From the NCBI RefSeq assembly GCF_900199405.1, contig NZ_LT963430.1, positions 496,001 through 560,000 of the forward strand: 64,000 nucleotides of DNA, given 5' to 3'. The first letter of the stretch is position 1; every line of letters begins with the position of its first letter. The position numbers and the translations under genes are program-made. This document shows positions 17,074-25,400 of this stretch, in pieces. The notes under the pieces were generated by a model, which was given only the letters and a program-made list of their open reading frames with translations, was not told the origin of the DNA and did no database searches. This DNA is from Beduinella massiliensis (GTDB lineage Bacteria > Bacillota > Clostridia > Christensenellales > Aristaeellaceae).

Positions 17074-17946
17074 ATGGTTGCGACTCGCGAAACGCGGGGG
17101 GACAGGGCGTTTACCGCCGGCGTGTACGTCGTCCTGGCGGTGCTGTGCCTGATCGTCATCTACCCCCTCTACTATATGCTGATCGTATCCGTCAGCGACG
17201 GCTACGCGGTCATCCGCGGCGAGGTGTCGCTCTTGCCCAAGGGCGTGAATTTCGGCGCCTATTCCTACGTGCTGGGCGACCGCTACATTCCCCGCTCCTA
17301 CCTGAACACGGTCATCTACACGGTGTTCGGCACGCTCATCAACGTCGTGATGACCGCGCTGTGCGCCTACCCCCTCTCCCGGAAGAAGCTCTTCGGGCGC
17401 GGCTTTTTCACGATGATGATCGTCTTTACGATGTTCTTCGACGCGGGCATCATCTCCAACTTCATGGTGGTGCTTTCCCTGGGCATCAAGAACACGATCT
17501 GGGCGATCCTGCTGCCGCCCGCCATCAACGTGTGGTACATGATCATCATGCGCACCTTCTTTTCCGACATCCCGGAGGAGCTGCACGAGTCGGCCACCAT
17601 CGACGGCGCGAACGACCTGACGGTCTTCCTGCGCATCATCCTGCCGCTCTCCAAGGCGGTGCTCGCGACGATGGTCGTCTTCTACGCGGTGTGGCACTGG
17701 AACAGCTTCTTCCCGGCGCTGGTCTACCTGGACGACCGGATGCTCTACCCCATGCAGCTCATCCTGCGCAACATGCTGCTCGAGTCGGACGCGGGATCCG
17801 CGACGGTTTCCTCCGACCTGGCGGTGATGGGCCGCAACATCAAGTACGCGGCGGTGTTCATCACGGTGCTGCCGATCCTGGTGGTCTATCCCTTTGCGCA
17901 GAAGTACTTTGTCAAGGGCGTCATGGTGGGGTCAGTTAAAGGGTAA
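17074..17946 (+). CDS. Sugar ABC transporter permease (LplC/YtcP-like)
   Basis: The 290-residue partner permease has six predicted spans, an EAA loop (HESATIDGANDLTVFLRIIL) and the typical ending QKYFVKGVMVGSVKG. AAGGAGG lies before the ATG. With the preceding permease it forms the channel for the ligand delivered by the binding protein encoded at 18095. Confidence 0.9.
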   Translation: MVATRETRGDRAFTAGVYVVLAVLCLIVIYPLYYMLIVSVSDGYAVIRGEVSLLPKGVNFGAYSYVLGDRYIPRSYLNTVIYTVFGTLINVVMTALCAYPLSRKKLFGRGFFTMMIVFTMFFDAGIISNFMVVLSLGIKNTIWAILLPPAINVWYMIIMRTFFSDIPEELHESATIDGANDLTVFLRIILPLSKAVLATMVVFYAVWHWNSFFPALVYLDDRMLYPMQLILRNMLLESDAGSATVSSDLAVMGRNIKYAAVFITVLPILVVYPFAQKYFVKGVMVGSVKG

Positions 17947-18094
17947 GATTTGTGACACCCCGGAAAAAGGAGACAACGGAAGCGGCGGTGGGCGCCTTAC
18001 GCCCCACAGAGCACGCATTTCTTTCGACCGAAAAGGTACGATTCATTTGTCACCCGGGCTTTGGCCTGAAAATAGAGAAAAAGGAGCGAACACG

Positions 18095-19678
18095 ATGAAG
18101 ACAAGGAAACTCGTATCCCTGATGACGGCGCTGATCCTGGCGCTTTCCCTCGTCCCGGCCTTCGCCGCGAGCGCGCAGGACGCCGAAAAGAGCGACCTGT
18201 GGTTTGAGGACGGCCTGACCATCAAGTGGATGACGCGCGAAACCAACCTGCAAAAGATGGATTTGGACGCCCCGGTGCTCAAGGCCATCAAGGACAGGCT
18301 CAACGTGACCATTGAGCTGCAGCCGATTCCCTCGGCGGACTACGCGACCAAGCGCGCGACGGTGCTGGCCTCCAACACCATGCCGGACGTGCTGGGCCCG
18401 GGCGTGCAGATCAATGAGGTGGCGACCTACGCCGAAATGGGCATGTTCGTGAACCTCGACGAGCACAGGGATTTGATGCCCAACTACTTCGCGCTCGTGG
18501 ACGCGGAGGATCGCATCACCGAGACGAACAAGTTCCGCGTGAACGGAAGCCTTTATTCCTTCCGCACGCTGGAGTACGACCGCCTGGCCGTCGCCCCGAT
18601 GCCCCAGCTGCGCATGGACCTGCTGGAGGAGCAGGGCCTCGCGGCCCCCACGACCTGGGATGAGCTGTACGACGCGATGCTCAAGATCAAGGCGGCGCAC
18701 CCCGACATGTACAGCTTTTCCAGCCGCAGCGGCACCAACTACCTGATCGGCGCGCTGGCGTACCCGCTGGGCACCGGCGGCTTCCCGGGCTTCGCCTCTA
18801 CCCGCGGCATGTACTACGAGCCCAACGAGGACCGGTACGTCTACGCCCCGACGGACGAAAAGTTCACCCGCGTGGTGGAATTCCTGCAAAACGCCTACAG
18901 GGACGGGCTGCTCGATCCGGACTACGCGACCATGAACAAGGACCAGATGTTCGAGAAGCTGTCCAACGGCAAGCTGTTCTGCGTGTTCGACAACAACTCC
19001 TTCACCGCCCGCACCTACAACCCGGCGCTGCAGCAGCTCGATCCGAACGCGCGCTTTGACCTGCTGGCCCCGATGCAAAACGCCGACGGCCAGACCCGCG
19101 CCTTCCGCTACGAGCGCGACTGGGCCGACCAGACGGTCGTGAACGCCCAGAGCGAGCACTACGAGGACATCCTCAAGGTCATCGACTGGATGTACTCCGA
19201 AGAGGGCCGCATGATTACGAACTTCGGCATCGAGGGCGAGCACTACGACGTGGTGGACGGCTTCCCGACCATCAAGCAGGAGATCGTGGATCGCAACGCG
19301 AACGCCTCCGACGTGTTCATGGCGATCCAGGGCGAGATCGGCGTCGGCCTGCACGGCTTCAGCCTGTACATCGACGAGGCGACCTACAAGCAGGTTTCCG
19401 ACCCGCTGTTCGTCGAGATGGGCGAGCGCATCCAGCAGTGGACGGACGACGGCACGGTCGTGTTCCTGCCCAACTGGCCGGCCTTCACCACGGAAGAGGT
19501 CGAGGAGATCACCGATCTGGAGCTTCGCATCGGCAACGTCTTCGACCAGGAGATCAACAACTACATCACCGGCAAGAAGAGCATGGAGCAGTGGAACGAG
19601 CTGGTCGAGATGCTCAAGGCGCAGGGCACCGAGCGCCTGGAAGAAATCTTCAATGCGGCGTACGACCGCATCCGTTAA
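18095..19678 (+). CDS. Sugar ABC transporter substrate-binding protein (LplA-like)
   Basis: The 527-residue protein begins with a signal peptide (MKTRKLVSLMTALILALS, then VPAFAASAQ) that has no lipobox cysteine. Motifs such as NTMPDVLGPG, PTTWDELYDAMLKIKAAHPD and the C-terminal IFNAAYDRIR place it with the family 1 binding proteins of LplBC systems. The open frame runs further upstream, but AAAGGAGCG before the ATG at 18095 and the signal peptide fix the start. It follows its permeases rather than preceding them, with a gap of about 150 bases. The ligand is presumably the glycan attacked by the glycosidase-like genes downstream. Confidence 0.88.
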   Translation: MKTRKLVSLMTALILALSLVPAFAASAQDAEKSDLWFEDGLTIKWMTRETNLQKMDLDAPVLKAIKDRLNVTIELQPIPSADYATKRATVLASNTMPDVLGPGVQINEVATYAEMGMFVNLDEHRDLMPNYFALVDAEDRITETNKFRVNGSLYSFRTLEYDRLAVAPMPQLRMDLLEEQGLAAPTTWDELYDAMLKIKAAHPDMYSFSSRSGTNYLIGALAYPLGTGGFPGFASTRGMYYEPNEDRYVYAPTDEKFTRVVEFLQNAYRDGLLDPDYATMNKDQMFEKLSNGKLFCVFDNNSFTARTYNPALQQLDPNARFDLLAPMQNADGQTRAFRYERDWADQTVVNAQSEHYEDILKVIDWMYSEEGRMITNFGIEGEHYDVVDGFPTIKQEIVDRNANASDVFMAIQGEIGVGLHGFSLYIDEATYKQVSDPLFVEMGERIQQWTDDGTVVFLPNWPAFTTEEVEEITDLELRIGNVFDQEINNYITGKKSMEQWNELVEMLKAQGTERLEEIFNAAYDRIR

Positions 19679-19705
19679 GCCCGCGAAATAGAGGGCGGCG
19701 TTACG

Positions 19706-19754
19706 GGGGGCCTGTTCTCAGATGCGCGCCATTTGGGAGCACGGCCCCCTTTTT
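19706..19754 (+). terminator. Partial terminator or stem-loop after the binding-protein gene
   Basis: GGGGGCC (19706-19712) and GGCCCCC (19743-19749) with a 30-base loop are followed by TTTTT. Because related genes continue in the same direction, it probably lowers rather than stops downstream transcription. Confidence 0.5.
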
Positions 19755-19798
19755 GCCGAAAAGAACTGCTGGCAGCCCTGCGCTGCAACGGAGGAAAC

Positions 19799-22213
19799 AT
19801 GGCTGAGCAAATGACGGTAAACCTGGTCGTCCCGCCCTGCGCGGACGGCCTCGCCGCGAAGGCGGCGGACATCCTTTCGGAGGAGCTGCGCCTTAGGGGC
19901 ATCGGGGCGCAGCGGCGGACGAGCCTGAGCGCGTCGGGCGCGGCCGTGATGATCGGCCTGGAGGCGGACGTGCGCGCGGCCTGGCCGGAGGCGGGGGCGC
20001 GGCTCGACGCCTTGGAAGCCCCCGGCGCGGAGGGCTTTCGCATCGCCGTCCTTCAAGCGGACGACGTGCGCGTGGCCGTCGCGGGCAGGGACGGGCGCGG
20101 CTGCCTGTACGGCATGGCGCACGTGCTGCGCAAGCTCTACCTGAAGGACGGCGTCCTTCGCGCGACGGCGGAGCTTGCGGATCTTTCGCTGACGCCGCGC
20201 TATCAGCTTCGCGGGCACCAGCTCGCCTACCGCGACAAGCAGAACTCCTGCCCGGCGTGGGACCTTCAGGACTTCGACCGCTACATCCGCGACCTGCTGC
20301 TCTTCGGCGCGAACGCGATCGAGCTGCTGCCCCCGCGCACGGACGACGCGCTCTACTCCCCGCTCTTCACGCGCGATCCGCTTGACATGATGCTGGACCT
20401 TTCCCGCACCGTGCACGCTTACGGCATGGACGTGTGGCTGTGGTACCCGAACATGGGCGAGGACTACGACGACCCGGCGGTCATGGAGGCGGAGATCGCG
20501 GAGCGCGAGCGGGTTTTCTCGCAGATTCCGTATCTGGACGCGATTCTCATCCCCGCGGGCGATCCGGGCGAGCTGCATCCCCGCCGGTTCTTCGAGGTGA
20601 CGGGCCGGATGATGGAGGTGGCCCACCGCTACCATCCGCAGGCGAAGGTCTACGTCGCCCCGCAGGTGTTCGCGCCGGAGCCCGGCTGGTACGACGCGTT
20701 CTACGACGAGCTCTCCCGGGAGCCGGAGTGGCTGTACGGCGTGTGCTACGCCGCCTGGGTGCAGGGGACGATCGAGGAGATGCGCGCGCGCATCCCCGAC
20801 AGGTACAAGGACCGCATCCGCCACTACCCGGACATCACGCACACGGCCTCCAGCCAGTTCGAGGTGCCGGAGTGGGACACCCCGTTCGCCCTGACGAACG
20901 GGCGCGAAAGCTACTGCCCCCGGCCGCTGGCGATGAAGCACATCCACAACCTGCACGCGCCCTATACCCTCGGCAGCCTGACGTACTCGGAGGGCGTGCA
21001 CGACGACGTGAACAAATTCGTCTGGGGCGATCAGGACTTCTGCCCGGAGCGCGACGCGCGCGAGACGGTCCGCGACTACGCGCGGCTGTTCATCGACCCG
21101 GACATCGCGGAGGAGTGGACGGAGCTGATCTTTGCGCTGGAGCAGAACTGGGTGGGCGAGGCCCGGCAAAACGAGCGCATCGAGGCGGTATACCGGCGCT
21201 TTGAAGAGCTGAACGGGCGCGTGAGCGAGCGCACGCGCCAGAACTACCGCTTCAAGATGGCCTACCTGCGCGCGATCCTGGACTGCTATGCCCGCAGGCG
21301 CGCGATCCGGGACGCGGCACTGGAGGCGGAGGCGGTCGCCTGCCTCGCGCGGGCGCGAGAGATCGGCGCCGAGCGGGCGGCGCGCGCGGCGCTGGAGACG
21401 CTGAACCTGACGCGGGACGAACCGGAATCGGAGGAGCTCGTCTTCACCATGCAGCGATTGGCGGACGAGCTGCGCGCGACGCCGGGCTGCCGCATTCAGC
21501 TCAGCACGCAGCGCCACGGCGGGCAGAAGTGGATTCGCGGCGCCTGGCTGGACACGCTGGACACGCCGCTTAGCGACGACCAGTGGTACAGGCTGCACCT
21601 CCTCAGCATCCTTCGGCTGACGGACGAGGGGGAAAGGCTGCGCAGGATCGACGAGCTGCTGAACTGGCAGAATCCCGGCCCGGGCGGACAGTACGTCTGC
21701 CTGGGGCGCATCGAGGACTTCAGGGCCCACGTCGTGCCCGAAGCGACCTGGGCGGAGGACCCCGGCCGCCTGCGCACGCCGCAGCTCACGCACGACCCCT
21801 ACGGCATCCTGATGCAGTTCCACGCAAACAGGGGCTGGGTGGGCGAGTTCCCCATCGCGCTCAACTGGATCCGCCGCGCGCGCGTGATCTACGGCACGCC
21901 GCTGGTCGTGCGCTTTGAGGGCCTGTGCCCGGGGGCACGCTACAGCCTGCAGGTGACATACCCCGACTTCCTGCTGCCGGGCGCGCCGGAGGAGGCCTGC
22001 GTCAACCTGCGCGCGGGCGGGCGCCTCGTGCACAGCCGCGTGCGCCGTCCGCAGGGGACGCCGCTCTGCCCGGTCTACCGCTACCCGCTGCCGCAGGAGG
22101 CCTATCGGGACGGGACGCTCACGCTGACCTGGCAGGTGTACGGAAAGCTTTGCAGCCTCGGCGTGAGCGAGCTGTGGATCATCCGGGAGGAGGGCGAACA
22201 TGAAGAGGTTTGA
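19799..22213 (+). CDS. Putative glycoside hydrolase, first of three large paralogues
   Basis: The 804-residue cytosolic protein (no signal peptide) has an N-terminal alpha/beta domain like that preceding GH20/GH67 barrels (VAGRDGRGCLYGMAHVLRKL near residue 95), then a probable TIM barrel starting at LRGHQLAYRDKQN (about 137) with PPRTDD, IPAGDPGELHP (about 252), WYDAFYDEL and SEGVHDDVNKFVWG (about 400). The C-terminal part looks like a beta-sandwich. The Asp in AGDPGE and Glu in SEGVHDD are candidate catalytic residues. It probably removes a terminal sugar from an imported oligosaccharide; hexosaminidase- or glucuronidase-like activity are options. Start chosen at the ATG with GGAGG. It overlaps the next paralogue by 14 bases. 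Confidence 0.65.
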   Translation: MAEQMTVNLVVPPCADGLAAKAADILSEELRLRGIGAQRRTSLSASGAAVMIGLEADVRAAWPEAGARLDALEAPGAEGFRIAVLQADDVRVAVAGRDGRGCLYGMAHVLRKLYLKDGVLRATAELADLSLTPRYQLRGHQLAYRDKQNSCPAWDLQDFDRYIRDLLLFGANAIELLPPRTDDALYSPLFTRDPLDMMLDLSRTVHAYGMDVWLWYPNMGEDYDDPAVMEAEIAERERVFSQIPYLDAILIPAGDPGELHPRRFFEVTGRMMEVAHRYHPQAKVYVAPQVFAPEPGWYDAFYDELSREPEWLYGVCYAAWVQGTIEEMRARIPDRYKDRIRHYPDITHTASSQFEVPEWDTPFALTNGRESYCPRPLAMKHIHNLHAPYTLGSLTYSEGVHDDVNKFVWGDQDFCPERDARETVRDYARLFIDPDIAEEWTELIFALEQNWVGEARQNERIEAVYRRFEELNGRVSERTRQNYRFKMAYLRAILDCYARRRAIRDAALEAEAVACLARAREIGAERAARAALETLNLTRDEPESEELVFTMQRLADELRATPGCRIQLSTQRHGGQKWIRGAWLDTLDTPLSDDQWYRLHLLSILRLTDEGERLRRIDELLNWQNPGPGGQYVCLGRIEDFRAHVVPEATWAEDPGRLRTPQLTHDPYGILMQFHANRGWVGEFPIALNWIRRARVIYGTPLVVRFEGLCPGARYSLQVTYPDFLLPGAPEEACVNLRAGGRLVHSRVRRPQGTPLCPVYRYPLPQEAYRDGTLTLTWQVYGKLCSLGVSELWIIREEGEHEEV

Positions 22214-24581
22214 AGCGGTTGCGCCGGTGCTCGTATGCCCCGAGGGGCTGCCGGAGCTGGAGCGGCGCGCGATTTCGATTTTTGCGGAGGAAATCTCCCT
22301 GCGCACGGGGCTGGAGCTTGCGCAAAGCCCGGTCTTCATGCCGGGGGTGAGCAACGCCGTCATCACGACGGAATCGCGCCTGGGCAGCGTCTGCCCGCAG
22401 GCGGCGCGGGCGCTTTCGCGCCTGGAGGCCCCGGGCGCGGAGGGTTTCCGGCTCTTCTTCAGCCGCCGGGGCGACGCGCTCTCGCTGTTCGCCGTCGGGC
22501 GGGACGCGCGCGGCGCGATGTACGCGATGGGCAAGCTGCTGCGGCTGCTGCGGCTCTTTCCGGGGCGCATCGAGGCGGACGCGCTCTTTCCCGGCCTGAG
22601 CTCCACGCCGCGCTATCCGCTGCGCGGCCACCAGCTCGCCTACCGCGACAAGCAGAACACCCTGCCCTGCTGGACCGAGCGGGAGTTCGACCGCTACATC
22701 CGCGACCTGCTGCTCTTCGGCTCAAACGCCATCGAGCTGCTGCCCCCGCGCACGGACGACAACCTTTATTCGCGCAAGATGCGCCGAGACCCGTTTGAGC
22801 TGATGGTGCGCCTGGAGAAGATCGTGCACGCCTACGGCATGGATCTTTGGCTGTGGTACCCGAACATGGGCGCGGATTACGGCGACCCGAAGGTGCTGGA
22901 GGCGGAGCTGCTGGAGCGGGAGAAGGTCTTCTCCGCGCTGGGAAGCGTGGAGGGCATGCTCGTGCCCGCGGGCGATCCGGGCGAACTTGAGCCGGACGAG
23001 CTGTTCCCAGTGACCGAGAAATGTGTTAAAATACTCCATAAATACCATCCGTCGGCCAAGGTCTACCTCGCGCCGCAGAGCTTTGCGCCGCAGCCCGGCT
23101 GGTATGACGCGTTTTACCGGCACGTGAGCGAGCAGCCGGACTGGCTGTACGGCGTGTGCTTCGCCCCCTGGGAACAGCAGACGATCGAGGAGATGCGCGC
23201 GCGCCTGCCGGACCTGTACAAGGGGCGCATCCGCCACTACCCGGACATCACGCACAACTACGGCTGCCAGTTCGCCCTGCCGCACTGGGACAACTGCTTC
23301 GCCATCGTCGAGGGGCGCGAGTGCTATAACGCGCGGCCCCGCGCGATGAAGGCAATTCACAACCACCACGCGCCCTGCACCGTGGGCAGCATCACCTATT
23401 CCGAGGGCATTCACGACGACGTGAACAAGTTCGTCTGGGGCCAGCAGGACTGGGACGACCGCCAGGACGCGGAGGAGACGGTGCGCGAATACGTGCGGCT
23501 TTTCATCGACCCGGCGCTGGAGGACGAGCTCACGCGCGCGCTGATGGGGCTGGAGGAAAACTGGGACTGCGGGGCGCCCATCGAAGAAAACGAGGCGGTC
23601 GGGCGCACCTGCGCGCTGTGGCGGGACATCGACGCGCGCGCGAGCGACGCCGTGCGGCGGAACTTCCGCTACCAGATGGGGCTGATGCGCGCGCTCGCGG
23701 ACGAATACATCCGCGGCAAGCGGCGCTACGACGCCCGCCTGGAGGGCGAGTGCAAAGAGGCGCTCGCCCGGGCGGAGGAATGGGGCGCGGACGAGGCGAT
23801 GCGCCGCGCGAAGGCCATCCTGAACCGGGGCATCGACGAGCCGCACGACCCGCAGCTTCGCGCGCGGCTTCAGCGCATGGCGGACGAGCTGCACCGAAGC
23901 TGCGGCATCAAGCTGACGACCGCGCGAAGCGGCGGACAGCGCTGGGGACGCGGCGCCTGGATGGACATGATCGACACGCCGCTGAGCGACGCGCAGTACC
24001 TGTCGGTCACGATGAAGGCGATTCGCCGCCTGCCGACCGAGGCGGAAAAGCGCGCCGCCATCGCGGCGATGCTCCGGCGCACGGACCCCGGCGAGGGCGG
24101 CGTCTACGTGAACCTCGGCAGCGCGAAGAGCCGCGCGCTGCTTTCCCGCGCGCACGATTGGGCGGACGACCCGGGCCTGCTGCGCACGGCCTTCACGGGC
24201 ATCGACGGCGGCGCGCTCACGGCGGTTCACGAGGACACGGGCACCTACCGCGAGCGGGCGGTGCCGTGGGAGATGCTGTCGCGGGCGTTCACCTATTACG
24301 ACGTGCCGCTGACGGTGACGGTGCCGGGGCTCGACCCCGCGGCGCGCTACCGGCTGCGGGTGGGCTACAGCGCGCAGCGCTGGCCGTCGCCCGTGCGCCT
24401 GACGCTTTCGGACGGCACGGTGCTGCACGAGGAGGTGCCCGCGCACGACGCGGACGTCTCTTATGAATACGACCTGCCCGCGGAAGCGTACGCGGACGGA
24501 CGCCTTGCGCTCACCTGGCAGGCGCACGGGCAGGTGGGCGGAGCGGGGGTGAACGAGCTGTTCCTCCTGCGCACGCAATAA
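22200..24581 (+). CDS. Putative glycoside hydrolase, second of three large paralogues
   Basis: This 793-residue protein shares the whole architecture of its upstream neighbour: VGRDARGAMYAMGKLLRLLR, LRGHQLAYRDKQN, PPRTDDNLYS, VPAGDPGELEPDEL, HYPDITHNYGCQF and SEGIHDDVNKFVWGQQ occur in the same order. No signal peptide. The start codon lies inside the previous gene (14-base overlap, GGGAGGAGG just before), indicating coupled translation. Two similar but clearly divergent enzymes side by side suggest different linkages or sugars in one imported glycan. I cannot assign a GH family with confidence; a GH20-like N-terminal domain is the best clue. Confidence 0.65.
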   Translation: MKRFEAVAPVLVCPEGLPELERRAISIFAEEISLRTGLELAQSPVFMPGVSNAVITTESRLGSVCPQAARALSRLEAPGAEGFRLFFSRRGDALSLFAVGRDARGAMYAMGKLLRLLRLFPGRIEADALFPGLSSTPRYPLRGHQLAYRDKQNTLPCWTEREFDRYIRDLLLFGSNAIELLPPRTDDNLYSRKMRRDPFELMVRLEKIVHAYGMDLWLWYPNMGADYGDPKVLEAELLEREKVFSALGSVEGMLVPAGDPGELEPDELFPVTEKCVKILHKYHPSAKVYLAPQSFAPQPGWYDAFYRHVSEQPDWLYGVCFAPWEQQTIEEMRARLPDLYKGRIRHYPDITHNYGCQFALPHWDNCFAIVEGRECYNARPRAMKAIHNHHAPCTVGSITYSEGIHDDVNKFVWGQQDWDDRQDAEETVREYVRLFIDPALEDELTRALMGLEENWDCGAPIEENEAVGRTCALWRDIDARASDAVRRNFRYQMGLMRALADEYIRGKRRYDARLEGECKEALARAEEWGADEAMRRAKAILNRGIDEPHDPQLRARLQRMADELHRSCGIKLTTARSGGQRWGRGAWMDMIDTPLSDAQYLSVTMKAIRRLPTEAEKRAAIAAMLRRTDPGEGGVYVNLGSAKSRALLSRAHDWADDPGLLRTAFTGIDGGALTAVHEDTGTYRERAVPWEMLSRAFTYYDVPLTVTVPGLDPAARYRLRVGYSAQRWPSPVRLTLSDGTVLHEEVPAHDADVSYEYDLPAEAYADGRLALTWQAHGQVGGAGVNELFLLRTQ

Positions 24582-24621
24582 AACAGAAGCGCGAGCTTCA
24601 CGAGAGAAGAGGGGCAGGAAG

Positions 24622-25374
24622 ATGGAGCAGGAGTATAAGGTCAAGTCTCTGGCCAAGGCGATGCGCGTGCTGGAGTGTTTTTCGGTCAAGAACCCGGAGC
24701 TGGGCGTGACGGAGATCGCCCAGATGCTAAGCGTGCAGAAGAGCACGGTGCACAACATCCTCTCGACGTTTGAAGAGCTGGGCTACGTTTCGCAAAACGC
24801 GCAGACGGACAAGTATTCCCTAGGGCTCAAGATGCTCAGGTTCAGCTACATCATCAACAGCCACCTGGACTACCGCGAAATCTTCCTGCCCTACATTCAC
24901 CGGATCGCCCAGGAGATGAACGAGGTGTGCTATCTGGGCATCCCCTACGGCGCGAGCGTGCTGTATCTGGAGGCGGCCTACCCCTCGAGCGGCGCGAACA
25001 CCCGCTCGATCACGGGCGAGACCGCGCCCATGTACTGCACGGGCCTGGGCAAGGCGATGCTCGCCTTTCTGCCCGAGGAGGAGCGCGAGGCGGTCATCCA
25101 GAGCCCCAAGGAGAAGTGCACCGACTGCACCATTCTGGATCCCGGCGTGCTGCGGGACAACCTGGAGGAGGTGCGCGTGAACGGCTTTGCCGTGGACAAC
25201 ATGGAGCACGAGTACGGCGTGCGCTGCGTGGCGGTGCCCGTCTTCGGGGCGGACAACCGGCTCGTCGCCGCCATCAGCGTGTCCGGGCCGTCGCCGCGCT
25301 TCGACCCGGCGACGGTCGTGCGCGCGGCGGACACGCTGCAGCGCATCATCAAGCCCCTGCAGCACAGGCTGTAA
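24622..25374 (+). CDS. IclR-family transcriptional regulator
   Basis: The 250-residue protein has an N-terminal winged helix (SLAKAMRVLECFSV, LGVTEIAQMLSVQKSTVHNI) and the C-terminal IclR ligand domain (CTGLGKAMLAFLPEEERE, DPGVLRDNLEEVRVNGFAVD, GVRCVAVPVFGADNRLVAAI). Such regulators bind a small metabolite and repress or activate catabolic operons. It is embedded between the second and third large glycosidase-like genes, so it is likely autoregulated with them; the dyad at 16062 is a candidate site. GAAGAGGGGCAGGAAG precedes the ATG. Confidence 0.92.
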   Translation: MEQEYKVKSLAKAMRVLECFSVKNPELGVTEIAQMLSVQKSTVHNILSTFEELGYVSQNAQTDKYSLGLKMLRFSYIINSHLDYREIFLPYIHRIAQEMNEVCYLGIPYGASVLYLEAAYPSSGANTRSITGETAPMYCTGLGKAMLAFLPEEEREAVIQSPKEKCTDCTILDPGVLRDNLEEVRVNGFAVDNMEHEYGVRCVAVPVFGADNRLVAAISVSGPSPRFDPATVVRAADTLQRIIKPLQHRL

Positions 25375-25400
25375 CCGCTTTAGAATAAAGGAGAAGAAGC

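Noticed and set aside
17894-18094. N-terminal extension of the second LplA-like binding protein into the upstream permease gene
   Set aside because: The extension would hide the signal peptide and overlap the permease; a good ribosome site precedes the ATG at 18095.
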